Origin: Roseicyclus marinus
GTDB taxonomy: Bacteria; Pseudomonadota; Alphaproteobacteria; Rhodobacterales; Rhodobacteraceae
NCBI RefSeq assembly: GCF_030163795.1
Contig: NZ_JASJOF010000004.1
Coordinates: 1 to 64,000, forward strand
DNA length: 64,000 nt
Direction: 5' to 3'
The notes below the pieces were generated by a model. The model was given only the letters and a program-made list of their open reading frames with translations. It was not told where the DNA came from and searched no databases. The position numbers and the translations under genes were made by a program. Below are positions 1-8,399 of the stretch, one piece after another. Within the stretch, counting starts at the first letter, position 1. Every line of letters begins with the position of its first letter.

Positions 1-1495
1 AGAGCACGACCTCGGAGCCGTCCACATAGACATCATCGCCCTGCGCCGCCACGCTGTAGCTCGCGCTCGTCGCACCCGCCGCGATCGTCACCGTCTCGCC
101 ATTGGAGAGCGTCACGACCAGATCATCGGCCAGCGCCTGGCTCACGCTCACCGTGAAGCTCGCGGCCTCCGCCTCGCTCACATCGCCATCGGCCGTGATC
201 GACACCGTCACCGTGTCGATCGTGTCGCTCACCACGACGCTGACCGACGCCCCAGAAGTGTCCAGCGCCTCGTAATTCCCGCCGCTCGTCGACGTCACGC
301 TGAAGCTCAGCGTGCCTGCATCGACCAGCCCATCCTCGGTATTGGGATTGGCGAAAGTGACCGAACCGCTCGTCTGACCCGCCGCAATCGTGATTGTCTG
401 ACCATTCGACAGCGTCAGCACCAGATCCGTGCCCGGCGCATTGTCGACATTCGCGGTGATCGTGATCGCCGAACCTTCGGAGACAGGATCGGCCGACAGC
501 GTCACGCTGCTCGTCGTCTCGGTATCGCTCACCGCGACGCTGACCGTCGCGCCAGAGGTGTCGAGCGCCCGATAATTCCCGCCCGTGGTTCCCGTCACGC
601 TGAAGCTCAGCGTACCCGCATCGACCAGTGCATCTTCGGTGTTGGGATTGGCAAAGGTGACGGAACCGCTCGTCTCGCGCGCTTCAATCGTGATCGTCTG
701 ACCATTCGACAGCGTCAGAACCAGATCCGTCAAAGGCGCGGCATCGACCCGCGCCAAAATCGTGATCGTGGAGCCCTCCGCGACCGTGTCCGCCCACAGC
801 GTCACGCTCCCGGTCGGGCGGCCCGGAGTCGCGGGGGGTGCCTCCGGCGGGTTGGGCTGTTGCGAAGACGGATTATCCCGTTGCGGCCCCGCAGCGTTAT
901 CGCGCGGTGTCGAAGGAACCATATCGCCCGAGAACCGAACCACGTCGGCGGGGAATGCCGGCGCTGCGGGCTGAGCGGGTTGAGCCTGAGGTTCTCCCTG
1001 GCTACCCTGCGAACGCGCGCCACCAGGGCCGTTGCCTGGACCAGCCGCATTCGTCCGACCGCCACCTTCGTCGCCGCCACCGGCCGCACCGGGGACGTCG
1101 GGAAGATCGCCATCGCTCCCCCCCAGACCCTCGACAAAGACATTGCCTGGCTGGCCAAGCGACAATGACCCAAGGTTCAGCTCGCCTCCGATACCGCCCC
1201 CGCGTCCGTCGTCTTCGGTTTCGTCGGTATCGGATTCCTCTTCCTCAGCCCGCCTTCTGTTCGCGATCTTGCGCGTGTTCACGTCGGTTTCGCCACCGCG
1301 CCGGAAATCCGCAAGGCTTGGTGTATTGGGAGCCTCGGGCGAAATGGCATCCTCGCCGGACGAGCCCGCTTCACCCTCGAATTCGGGGAGGTCCTGATCG
1401 CCGACATCCTGTAGCGACGTGAGCTGATCGAAGATATTGCCTTCGGACTGATTTTCTTCGCCCGGGCTGGTATCTTTCTTATCGTCGTCGGCCAT
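1..1495 (-). CDS. Giant repetitive surface protein (adhesin-like), N-terminal 498 residues, cut by the window edge
   Basis: An uninterrupted minus-strand frame runs from ATG at 1495 to the left edge. No signal peptide is visible. Residues 1-110 are acidic and rich in Asp, Glu and Ser. Residues about 110-230 are low-complexity Gly/Pro/Gln. From about residue 232 there are beta-sandwich-like repeats of 100 residues, each with the core TDLVLTLSNGQTITI and ending in VSVxVSDT. This layout is typical of large type I-secreted adhesins and RTX proteins with Ig-like or VCBS-like repeats. Such proteins carry a C-terminal secretion signal, which would lie outside the window. Neither a calcium-binding RTX nonapeptide nor a transporter gene is visible here. 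The family call rests on repeat architecture, so exact domain naming is uncertain. An adhesion role is inferred. Confidence 0.75.
   Translation of the reverse strand, partial: MADDDKKDTSPGEENQSEGNIFDQLTSLQDVGDQDLPEFEGEAGSSGEDAISPEAPNTPSLADFRRGGETDVNTRKIANRRRAEEEESDTDETEDDGRGGGIGGELNLGSLSLGQPGNVFVEGLGGSDGDLPDVPGAAGGGDEGGGRTNAAGPGNGPGGARSQGSQGEPQAQPAQPAAPAFPADVVRFSGDMVPSTPRDNAAGPQRDNPSSQQPNPPEAPPATPGRPTGSVTLWADTVAEGSTITILARVDAAPLTDLVLTLSNGQTITIEARETSGSVTFANPNTEDALVDAGTLSFSVTGTTGGNYRALDTSGATVSVAVSDTETTSSVTLSADPVSEGSAITITANVDNAPGTDLVLTLSNGQTITIAAGQTSGSVTFANPNTEDGLVDAGTLSFSVTSTSGGNYEALDTSGASVSVVVSDTIDTVTVSITADGDVSEAEAASFTVSVSQALADDLVVTLSNGETVTIAAGATSASYSVAAQGDDVYVDGSEVVL
202..801 (-). repeat. Two tandem 300-bp units inside the adhesin gene
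   Basis: The stretches 502-801 and 202-501 align without gaps at a period of exactly 300 bp (100 residues). The start motif GTCACGCT occurs at 801 and 501 in plus-strand reading. Most differences are single substitutions. A third, more divergent unit follows towards the left edge. Near-identity of neighbouring units suggests recent duplication or conversion. Short-read assemblies often collapse such arrays. Confidence 0.8.
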
Positions 1496-2316
1496 AAAGA
1501 TTTCCTAAAAAAACCCGAGTGAAAGTCCATAATAATTAACATGCACAAGGGCATTTCGAAAGATCACTCTATTTGGCTCTTGTGCGATGGGAACTTATCC
1601 AAGGCGCATATAAAAAAACTAAAGTTGATTTATTGGACGGCCGTATGCGATCTCATTCGGCCGCGATTTTCGACACCAAGCAGCCCGAAAATCCCGCCCG
1701 AACATCACCGATCGACGCGCGGATGGAGGCCCGACTCGTCCTAAGGTTTCGTCGCCCCGGCGCCCCGCATCCCATCCCCACCCATCGGGCGCCCGACCGC
1801 GATCGATGCTCGCACGCGCATGCCCACCATTGCGGTCCACCTGCCGGCCCTGGCCCGCCCCGCGGGGGCCAAAACCCTAGGGGTTGTTGCCGTTTGCCCA
1901 CGACTCGAGCAAATATTGATGTTTTTTCGCTTGAAATCACACGTCATCGTTTCCTAGAAAGAGCCCGTTCGCTATCGATAGTGCAGCTTCCGTAATTCGG
2001 GTCGTGACGATGTGATGAGTGTTCTGGGTCTCCAAGTCGTGACGACCACGTGCGATGCCCCCGCGCGACCGGTTGTTTCGTCGCGTGCTGTGCGCGAACG
2101 GGCGGACATCGCGCCTCCGCATCGGGCTGTCGCGCGCCAGTTTTTTCCACAAGATCGCTCGGCAACGCAGCCCCCTGCAGGATGGCGTCATTGGGCACGG
2201 CGGCGCGCTCGATCGGCCGAACCGGATCCCGATTTGCAGCCGGCTGCCCGATCCCGGGCAGGTGTATCAATTCTGGCCAGCGAGCGCGCCCGGCCCCAAC
2301 AAGAAACAAGAGTTCC
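1496..2316. other. 820-bp gap between the divergent adhesin and lipoprotein genes
   Basis: No convincing gene is seen. Short open frames here have no signal, domain or start context. The first 150 bp next to the adhesin start are AT-rich (several A/T runs near 1500-1640), unlike the surrounding GC-rich DNA, which fits a promoter region for the minus-strand gene. A small GC-rich inverted block lies at about 1845-1885. From 2000 to 2316 the DNA is GC-rich and could be a long leader of the lipoprotein operon. Confidence 0.5.
1931..1960 (+). promoter_or_regulatory. Possible sigma-70-type promoter for the lipoprotein operon
   Basis: TTGAAA at 1931-1936 and TAGAAA at 1955-1960 are separated by 18 bp in an AT-rich pocket. 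It would give a leader of roughly 350 nt before the ATG at 2317, which is long, so another promoter may be nearer. Sequence match only. Confidence 0.3.
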
Positions 2317-2994
2317 ATGAAACGAGCCGCTTGCCTGATCGTCGCCACCTTGGTCCTCGCCTCTGCCTGCACACCCACCTCCGGGGCGCTCACATCCGAG
2401 GCGGCGGAACCCGCGGTCGGCGTGGCGCAAGCCGATGCAACGGCGCTGCTGGCAGAACGGCGCGCCGAATACGACGAGGTATTTGAACAGGCGCGCGCGC
2501 AAGGTTTTTTCGCGGGTGCGCTGCGAGGGATCGTTCTGGGCGCGTTAATCGACGGAGAGCGCGGGGCCGTGATCGGCGCGGCGCTGGGGGCGGCCTTCGG
2601 CACGGCTTATTCCGTGACCGCCGCCGAACAATTGCTGCAAGAGCGGGAGGAATTCCTGAACCGACAGCAGATCATCGAAAACATTCTGGAGGCATCGCGC
2701 GACGCCACAGCGCGCACCGCCGAAGATGCGGAACTGGTCAGCCGTGCGGTGACGCAATACGCAACGCCCGCCGCCCCCCTCGATGCCGAAACCCGCGGTG
2801 ACGTGACCCGCTCCATCGCCACCGTGCGCCAAGCCGTCGAGATGCGCGCCATGCTGATCACCGAATTGCTCGAGGAAACCGCGCTGTCGCCCGAGGAGCA
2901 GGCCGAGGTGCGGGCCGAGATCGAGCGCCAGCGCGACGCGCTGCGCGTGATCCGGGCCCAACAAGAAGTGTGGAGCGCGCAAAGCAATGGTTGA
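2317..2994 (+). CDS. Lipoprotein with a glycine-zipper segment
   Basis: A 225-residue protein. The start at 2317 is chosen because it opens a textbook lipoprotein signal: basic MKR, a hydrophobic stretch and lipobox LASAC with Cys18. The frame is open further upstream but has no signal there. Residues about 64-96 hold a Gly/Ala-rich GxxxG-type hairpin, as in glycine-zipper outer-membrane lipoproteins. The rest is charged and probably helical (two Glu/Arg/Gln-rich stretches). It overlaps the next lipoprotein gene, and three lipoproteins in a row point to one envelope complex. Specific function unknown. Confidence 0.75.
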   Translation: MKRAACLIVATLVLASACTPTSGALTSEAAEPAVGVAQADATALLAERRAEYDEVFEQARAQGFFAGALRGIVLGALIDGERGAVIGAALGAAFGTAYSVTAAEQLLQEREEFLNRQQIIENILEASRDATARTAEDAELVSRAVTQYATPAAPLDAETRGDVTRSIATVRQAVEMRAMLITELLEETALSPEEQAEVRAEIERQRDALRVIRAQQEVWSAQSNG

Positions 2995-3238
2995 TTTCGC
3001 GACCCGGGGCACTGCCCCCCGCATGACACTTCGCAAGGCGAACCGACTGGCCGCACTCACGCTCGTTGCGGCGGGGCTGGGCGGTTGCGCGGCCTTCATG
3101 CCGGTCGAGGACGCCTGCGAGATGGCGAACCGAGAGGCGAGCTTTCCGGTGCTGATGCAGAACAGCATGCTGAATGTCTACAACATGTGCCTAGAACACA
3201 TGAGGCAAGAAATCGTGACCGAATGGGGCGAGCAATGA
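2987..3238 (+). CDS. Small lipoprotein, function unknown
   Basis: An 83-residue frame that overlaps the end of the preceding lipoprotein gene by 8 bp. Lipobox LGGC is preceded by a hydrophobic stretch. An internal ATG at 3023 would give a more usual 21-residue signal and a 71-residue precursor, so the true start is uncertain. The mature part is about 50 residues, contains two further Cys (in VEDACEM and NMCLEHM) and is helical in appearance. The two Cys could form a disulfide in the periplasm. No family recognised. Confidence 0.65.
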   Translation: MVDFATRGTAPRMTLRKANRLAALTLVAAGLGGCAAFMPVEDACEMANREASFPVLMQNSMLNVYNMCLEHMRQEIVTEWGEQ

Positions 3239-3486
3239 AAACAAGAAAAATGATGGTGCTTGTGCTGTTGGGGTTTCTCGCGTCCTGCGGAAATTTCGAC
3301 ATCCTTGCACCGCACAATACAGGCCAGGATTTAACCGCAATCTCCCATGTCGATACACCGCCCTCGCTTGAGGGGCAGGCAGGTGACGTGGAATTCCTTC
3401 TCGATGAAGATGTTTTCACGGTCGAACGCAGCCGGAACATCCTGCTCATCGCGATCGCCCTGTATCTTCCGTTTTTGTTGCTCTGA
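3235..3486 (+). CDS. Small lipoprotein with a C-terminal membrane segment
   Basis: An 83-residue protein whose ATG overlaps the stop of the previous gene (ATGA), so translation is probably coupled. It begins MKTRKMM, followed by a hydrophobic core and lipobox LASC (Cys18). The middle is acidic, and the last 15 residues (NILLIAIALYLPFLLL) form a hydrophobic helix. A lipid anchor at one end and a membrane helix at the other is unusual. The protein could be fixed at both ends to the same or to different membranes. No family recognised. Confidence 0.6.
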   Translation: MKTRKMMVLVLLGFLASCGNFDILAPHNTGQDLTAISHVDTPPSLEGQAGDVEFLLDEDVFTVERSRNILLIAIALYLPFLLL

Positions 3487-3579
3487 TCCAGCCTCTCGGG
3501 GCCATGGGTTCGGGACGATGAACCGAGGTGAGATAAAACAGGACGCGGCGGAATTCCGTCGCGCCGAAAGGGCGTTGCG

Positions 3580-5997
3580 ATGCAGATTCAGGGAAGACTT
3601 CACTTCAGCCGGGACGATGTGACCTGCGTTCCGGTCGATCCGGCCCTGTCGGCTTACACCGACCGGCTGGCTTTCGACGAGGAAGCGCTGGCGTTCAGGA
3701 TCCGCCTTTTCGGCGCGCGGGTCAGCAAAGGTGGGCCTGCCGCCTGTGTGGCCCTGGTCCTGCCCCGCGACCTTGTGCTGTGCAGCGCCGACACGCCGGG
3801 TGGCGTGCCGGAAAGCCAGACCGAGGATTTCGACGGCGCAGGCGCCTTCGACCTTCACGTCGTCACCACCGGCCCGGTGGATCGTCCCTATCGCATCGCG
3901 GTCGAACGCTTGGTGATCGACGAGGTGATCGCCTTCGCCCGCTCCTTCGGCCTCTATCCGGTCGAGGTGGTGATCCCCACACCGGATTCAGAGGACACCG
4001 TCACCCTGCCGATCGAGAATGACCAGCCCCTTCCCGACGGCGTGGCTGCGGTCCGCGCGCCGGGCCATAGGGATGGTGTGATCGCCGAAATGCCCGAAGC
4101 GCTGCGCCGTGAGCTGCTCAAGCGGCAAATGCAGCAGGACCGCCAATCGCCCCGCGCACGGCGATCATGGTCCATATCGACGCTGATCCCGGGCCGCGCC
4201 GTGCTGGGTCAGGCAATGGCTCCTGCTGCGGCGACACGCCTTGTGTCCGCGGTCTCCGAAATCCTCGTGCCCTTGGTCGACACCCGTAGCGCGCCGGCGC
4301 CGGAAACGGAGGCTGTCGGCGCGGCACCGGCTCGGGCGATCATGCCCGAGGGCAATGACGATGCGCCGCTTGCCTCGCGGAACCCGCAGCCGTCGGAACC
4401 AGCACCTGTTACCGTGCAAATGGACACGGCGGTCGCAAAAGCACCGCCTGCCCCCACAGCAGAGCAGATCGCGGACCGGACCTCCGTTGAGATATCCCCC
4501 ACCCCCACCACTGTCCCAATCGTCGTCCCGACACCCATCGCCACCCCTATCGCCCCAGCCGCCGTGACCGGCACACCCGCCGGGCTCGCGTTGCGCGCAA
4601 CCATCCATCGCGCCCGGATACGGGTCGTGGCCCTGTCCGGTCGCCTTTCGGCCCGGATGCGGGCGACTGGTCGGCGTGTGACGGCCGTCCCGGCCGAAAT
4701 GGGGCGCAGTCTGCGCCGGTTCGCGCGGCCCATGCTCGCCCGCTTCTCCCACCTCGATTGGCACCGCTTCGCGCGGCCCGCGCCCTTGGCCGTCGCGGGC
4801 ATTTTCGGCATTCTCGCCGTTGTGGGTCATGTGCTGACGGACCGTCTTGGCCCGCAAAGCGCCGCGCCAGTGATCCTGACGTCCAATTCCCCGGACGTCC
4901 CAAGCATTGCCCCGATCCCGCAGCTTGCGCCACTCGCCGTCGCAACGGAAACCCTCAACGCCTCGGCGCGCCCCGCCGCGATATCGCCCGGGCGGGTCAC
5001 GGCCAGCGATCCTGCGGACAGTCCGGTCGCGCCTACGGCCTCTCCCGCGGAAACACCTATCCTTGTAACCCAATCGGCCTCCGCGGCGCATGGGCGGCGA
5101 AGCGTAACACCCGAACCGCTCAGCATCACACCACGGCACCCTGTCCGGCCTGACGCCACGCTCGCCGCCGCGCCCACGGCTTGGATGGACCCCGCCCCGA
5201 TGCGGTCCGCCGCGGCCTTTCCCGCGATGCCGGAGACGGAGATGCTGACAGGGATGGCGCTTACCGCTGCGGCACCGCCACCTGCACCCACACCGCGCGC
5301 CCTTCCGCAGGCGGCAGAAACAGCCCTGCCCGCAGCAGAGCCTTCTCTGTCAGAACCCCCGCCCGCGCCCATTCTCCTCACAGAGCCCGCATCAGGGCCC
5401 GTGCTGCCAGACCCCGAACCCGCCCCGGTTCAGACAGCAAACACTGCCACATCGCTCGTCTTGACCGCTTCAGCCGCGCCCGCTCCGGCCATCACCCTCG
5501 CGCCTCGCATCGCGGACCGGGTGGCGCCCCGCCCACGGCCGGTCACTCCCCCCCTCGCCGCGCGCGCGGAAAACCCTGCACCGCCGCCACAGGACTTGGC
5601 CACGCCCGCCCCAGTCGTTTCTGCGGCCCCGCCAGATGTGGTAGCCGCAGCCCAACCGACGCAGCGTCCCGTAGCCCGTCCCGCGACTTTGCAAGCGGGC
5701 AACACGATCCCCAGCCCTGTCCCGGCCGTGACCCTCGCCTCCGCCCCGGCACCCGCGGCAGAGCCGCCCACCGCGCGGCTCGAGGTCATCGCGCCCAACG
5801 GTCCCTCCAGTCTCGAGGTTCTGGCGATCGTGGGCACGGGCACGGCACGTCAGGCGCTGGTCCGCACCGGGCCAAGCCAGACAGCAGTGCTGGTCCCGGG
5901 GGCACGCCTGGCATCCTGGCAGGTGGTCGAGGTGCGCCGCAACGGCGTCGTGTTGACCCGCGCCGGGAACGAGGGCTTCTTGCCCTTCGACCGCTGA
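3580..5997 (+). CDS. Large Pro/Ala-rich membrane protein with GspL-like N-terminus and GspC/PilP-like C-terminus
   Basis: An 805-residue protein. Residues 1-135 resemble the truncated actin-like cytoplasmic part of GspL/PilM proteins (LVLPRDLVLC, later RIAVERLVIDEVIAFARSFGLYP, where GspL-like proteins have an alpha helix before a Gly-Leu-x-Pro turn). One membrane helix lies at about 401-420 (VAGIFGILAVVGHVL), preceded by an Arg-rich amphipathic stretch. Residues 425-730 are low-complexity Pro/Ala/Thr. Residues 731-805 contain a small beta domain (VLAIVGTGTARQALVR, then GARLASWQVVEVRRNGVVL), which is the pattern of the GspC/PilP homology region. The fold assignments are my reading, not a search. 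It follows three lipoprotein genes after 93 bp. A role as an inner-membrane-to-periplasm scaffold of a secretion or pilus-like apparatus is inferred. Confidence 0.6.
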   Translation: MQIQGRLHFSRDDVTCVPVDPALSAYTDRLAFDEEALAFRIRLFGARVSKGGPAACVALVLPRDLVLCSADTPGGVPESQTEDFDGAGAFDLHVVTTGPVDRPYRIAVERLVIDEVIAFARSFGLYPVEVVIPTPDSEDTVTLPIENDQPLPDGVAAVRAPGHRDGVIAEMPEALRRELLKRQMQQDRQSPRARRSWSISTLIPGRAVLGQAMAPAAATRLVSAVSEILVPLVDTRSAPAPETEAVGAAPARAIMPEGNDDAPLASRNPQPSEPAPVTVQMDTAVAKAPPAPTAEQIADRTSVEISPTPTTVPIVVPTPIATPIAPAAVTGTPAGLALRATIHRARIRVVALSGRLSARMRATGRRVTAVPAEMGRSLRRFARPMLARFSHLDWHRFARPAPLAVAGIFGILAVVGHVLTDRLGPQSAAPVILTSNSPDVPSIAPIPQLAPLAVATETLNASARPAAISPGRVTASDPADSPVAPTASPAETPILVTQSASAAHGRRSVTPEPLSITPRHPVRPDATLAAAPTAWMDPAPMRSAAAFPAMPETEMLTGMALTAAAPPPAPTPRALPQAAETALPAAEPSLSEPPPAPILLTEPASGPVLPDPEPAPVQTANTATSLVLTASAAPAPAITLAPRIADRVAPRPRPVTPPLAARAENPAPPPQDLATPAPVVSAAPPDVVAAAQPTQRPVARPATLQAGNTIPSPVPAVTLASAPAPAAEPPTARLEVIAPNGPSSLEVLAIVGTGTARQALVRTGPSQTAVLVPGARLASWQVVEVRRNGVVLTRAGNEGFLPFDR

Positions 5998-6001
5998 AAC
6001 C

Positions 6002-6028
6002 GGGCGCGCGGTCACACCGCGCGCGCCC
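6002..6028. terminator. GC-only hairpin between convergent genes
   Basis: GGGCGCGCGG (6002-6011) faces CCGCGCGCGCCC (6017-6028) across a TCACA loop, filling the 31-bp gap between two convergent genes. There is no T run, so termination would be weak or Rho-assisted. Confidence 0.4.
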
Positions 6029-7552
6029 TCACCCGGCCTTTTGCTGGAACACCCCGGCAAAGCGCTGGCGCAATTCGGCCTTCTGCACCTTGCCCATCGT
6101 GTTGCGCGGCAGCGCCTCCATCACCACGACATGGCGCGGACGTTTGAAGCCCGCCAGATCCGCGCGCACGGCCGCATCGATCGCGGCAAGGTCGATGGTC
6201 TCGCCCGCCTCGGCCACAAGAACGGCCACGACGCTTTCCCCGAAATCGGGATGCGGCGCACCGATGACCGCGCTTTCAAGGACACCGGGCTGATCGTCCA
6301 GAAACAGCTCGATCTCCTTGGGATAGATGTTGTAGCCGCCCGAAATGATCAGGTCCTTGCCGCGCCCGACGATGGTGACATAGCCGTCCGCGTCGATCCG
6401 GGCGAGATCGCCGGTGATGAACCAGCCATCCTCCTGTAATTCCTCGCGCGTTTTCTCGGGCATCTGCCAGTAGCCCTTGAACACGTTGCGGCCGCGCACA
6501 TGCAACATGCCGATTTCGCCCTTGGGCACTTCGGCACGGGTTTCGGGGTCGCAGACCCGCAGCTCCACCCCCGGCAAGGGCAAGCCCACGGTCCCCGCCC
6601 GCCTGTCGCCCTCGTAGGGGTTCGAGGTGTTCATCGAGGTCTCCGTCATCCCGTAGCGCTCCAGGATCCGGTGGCCGGTCCGCGCCTCGAAAGCCTTGTG
6701 CGTTTCGGCCAGCAGCGGCGCGGAGCCTGACACGAACAACCGCATATGCGCCGTCAGATCGCGGTCAAACCGGGGATCGTCCAGAAGACGGGTGTAGAAG
6801 GTCGGCACACCCATCATGGTCGTGGCCTTCGGCAACAGGCGCAGGACAGATTCCAGCTCGAATTTCGGCAAGAAAATCAACGCGCCACCTGCCAGCAGCG
6901 TCACGTTGGTGGCCACGAACAACCCATGCGCGTGGAAAATCGGCAAGGCATGGAGCAGCACATCGTCTTCGCTGAACCGCCAGCACTCGACCAGCGCCTG
7001 CGCATTCGACAACAGGTTGCCCTGCGTCAGCATCGCGCCCTTGGACCGGCCCGTGGTGCCGGAGGTGTACAGCAGCGCCGCAAGATCATCGAGCGCGCGG
7101 GGTACGGCCGCAAACCCGTCGGGCTGTCCGGCGGCCAGATCGCTCAGGCTGCCCGTACCATCGGCCCCCAGCGTCTTGAGCACCGCGCCGACAGCGGCGG
7201 CGATCGGCGCCATCTCGTCCGCCTCGCCCGGGTCACAGACGAACAGCGACGCGCCACTGTCGCCCACGAAATAGTCCAGCTCCTTGGCCGTGTAGGCAGT
7301 GTTGAGCGGCAAGAACACGACACCGGCCTTGATGCAGGCAGCATAAAGCGCAAGCGCCTGCGGCGATTTCTCGACATGGACCGCCACCCGGTCACCGGGG
7401 CCTACCCCGAGGCTTGCCAGCGCATTCGCCGTGCGGTCCGCCATGGACAGAAACTGCGCATAGCTCACGCCCGCCCCATCGGGCAGGTGCAAGAACACCT
7501 TGTCCGAGCCCTCGTGCGGGGCGAACAGCGCGTCATGCAACGGATTTGTCAT
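6029..7552 (-). CDS. matB: Malonyl-CoA synthetase-like acyl-CoA ligase
   Basis: A 507-residue member of the adenylate-forming family. It shows the phosphate-binding motif TSGTTGRSKG (163-172), YGMTE for adenylation, GWFITGDL, and the C-terminal PRNTMGKVQK containing the catalytic Lys. The N-terminus MTNPLHDALFA matches malonate-CoA ligases (MatB), as does the overall length. I start at 7552 rather than the upstream ATG at 7588 for that reason. MatB makes malonyl-CoA from malonate, ATP and CoA, but other short dicarboxylates (methylmalonate) are possible. It sits 37 bp downstream of a GntR regulator gene in the same direction, as matB often does behind matR. No malonyl-CoA decarboxylase gene (matA) is present nearby. 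Confidence 0.8.
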   Translation of the reverse strand: MTNPLHDALFAPHEGSDKVFLHLPDGAGVSYAQFLSMADRTANALASLGVGPGDRVAVHVEKSPQALALYAACIKAGVVFLPLNTAYTAKELDYFVGDSGASLFVCDPGEADEMAPIAAAVGAVLKTLGADGTGSLSDLAAGQPDGFAAVPRALDDLAALLYTSGTTGRSKGAMLTQGNLLSNAQALVECWRFSEDDVLLHALPIFHAHGLFVATNVTLLAGGALIFLPKFELESVLRLLPKATTMMGVPTFYTRLLDDPRFDRDLTAHMRLFVSGSAPLLAETHKAFEARTGHRILERYGMTETSMNTSNPYEGDRRAGTVGLPLPGVELRVCDPETRAEVPKGEIGMLHVRGRNVFKGYWQMPEKTREELQEDGWFITGDLARIDADGYVTIVGRGKDLIISGGYNIYPKEIELFLDDQPGVLESAVIGAPHPDFGESVVAVLVAEAGETIDLAAIDAAVRADLAGFKRPRHVVVMEALPRNTMGKVQKAELRQRFAGVFQQKAG

Positions 7553-7589
7553 CTTTCTGGTCCCTCGTTCAGGTCCGGCCCGCGCCACC

Positions 7590-8288
7590 TCAGACGGCGG
7601 TGGCGGGCGCTACGTCGATCATCGTGGTGTAGCGGGCGAAACCGCCGGTGATATGGTCGAGGGCGGCCAGCCGCGCGGCTTCGGCATCGGCGTTGGCAAC
7701 GGCGCGCACGATCCGGTCATGTTCCTCGATGGACTTGGCGATATTGGTCGCCACCGACAGGCCCTTGCGCCGGAACAGGTGCATTTCCTTGACCAGGTTG
7801 TCATAGATGACCTTGGCCTTGGGATTGCCCGCACCCTGCAACAGTAGGTCGTGAAACTCGATGTTGAGCGCGTAGTAGCGCGCCGTATCCATCTTGGCGT
7901 GAACCGCGCGCATCTGGTCGAGGTTGCGGTCGAGCGCCGCGACAAGCTTTGCCTCCATCCCCGCCCCCACCCGGCGCGCGGCCGCGGCACAGGCCATGCC
8001 GAAGATCGCGCCGCGCAATTCGTAGAGGTTGCGCACCTCGTCCAGCGTGGTCTCGTGAACGAAGGCCCCCCGGTTGGCGATCAGGTCGATCAGCCCGCTG
8101 TCGGCCAACGACCGGATCGCCTCACGCACCGTGCCGCGGCTCACGCCCATGGCATTGGACAGCGCCAGCTCGTTCAGCTTCTCGCCCGCGGCCAGTTCGC
8201 CGTCGACGATCATCCGCTCGATCTCGCCCCGCACCTCGACCGCCAGCGTCGCCCGCCTCGGCCCGATGGATTTCGCTCCGTTCATCAT
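7590..8288 (-). CDS. GntR family transcriptional regulator, FCD domain
   Basis: A 232-residue protein with an N-terminal winged helix (about residues 12-78, core LNELALSNAMGVSRGTVREAIRSL) and an all-helical FCD ligand domain (about 85-210). The family binds organic acids and usually represses adjacent catabolic genes. It lies between the ligase gene it precedes and the divergent CoA-transferase operon, so it probably controls both. A TTGTCAACAA operator candidate lies 29 bp upstream of the start. Two ATG codons stand side by side at the start. Confidence 0.85.
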   Translation of the reverse strand: MMNGAKSIGPRRATLAVEVRGEIERMIVDGELAAGEKLNELALSNAMGVSRGTVREAIRSLADSGLIDLIANRGAFVHETTLDEVRNLYELRGAIFGMACAAAARRVGAGMEAKLVAALDRNLDQMRAVHAKMDTARYYALNIEFHDLLLQGAGNPKAKVIYDNLVKEMHLFRRKGLSVATNIAKSIEEHDRIVRAVANADAEAARLAALDHITGGFARYTTMIDVAPATAV

Positions 8289-8316
8289 GCGCGCACCTGA
8301 CCTTTCGCGTCATATT

Positions 8317-8326
8317 TTGTCAACAA
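8317..8326. promoter_or_regulatory. Candidate FCD-GntR operator TTGTCAACAA
   Basis: A palindrome TTGT-CA-ACAA in the divergent region between the regulator and the CoA-transferase operon. The identical decamer recurs at 17102-17111 upstream of a second FCD-GntR gene. FCD regulators typically bind short TnGTnnnACnA-type sites. A second inverted repeat, TGTCAT-N10-ATGACA (8340-8361), lies closer to the CoA-transferase. Confidence 0.55.
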
Positions 8327-8399
8327 TTAACATTTTTATTGTCATGGATCAGCAGATGACATACATCACTTTATAGAACGACACCAAGGGGGAGAGCGC

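Noticed and set aside
2012-2316. Open frames upstream of the first lipoprotein gene
   Set aside because: Several overlapping frames on both strands without ribosome site or recognisable sequence; the lipoprotein signal at 2317 fixes the real start.
4165-5139. Minus-strand frames opposite the Pro/Ala-rich linker of the 805-residue protein
   Set aside because: GC-rich low-complexity DNA leaves all frames open; the opposite frames are Gly/Arg-rich with no signals.
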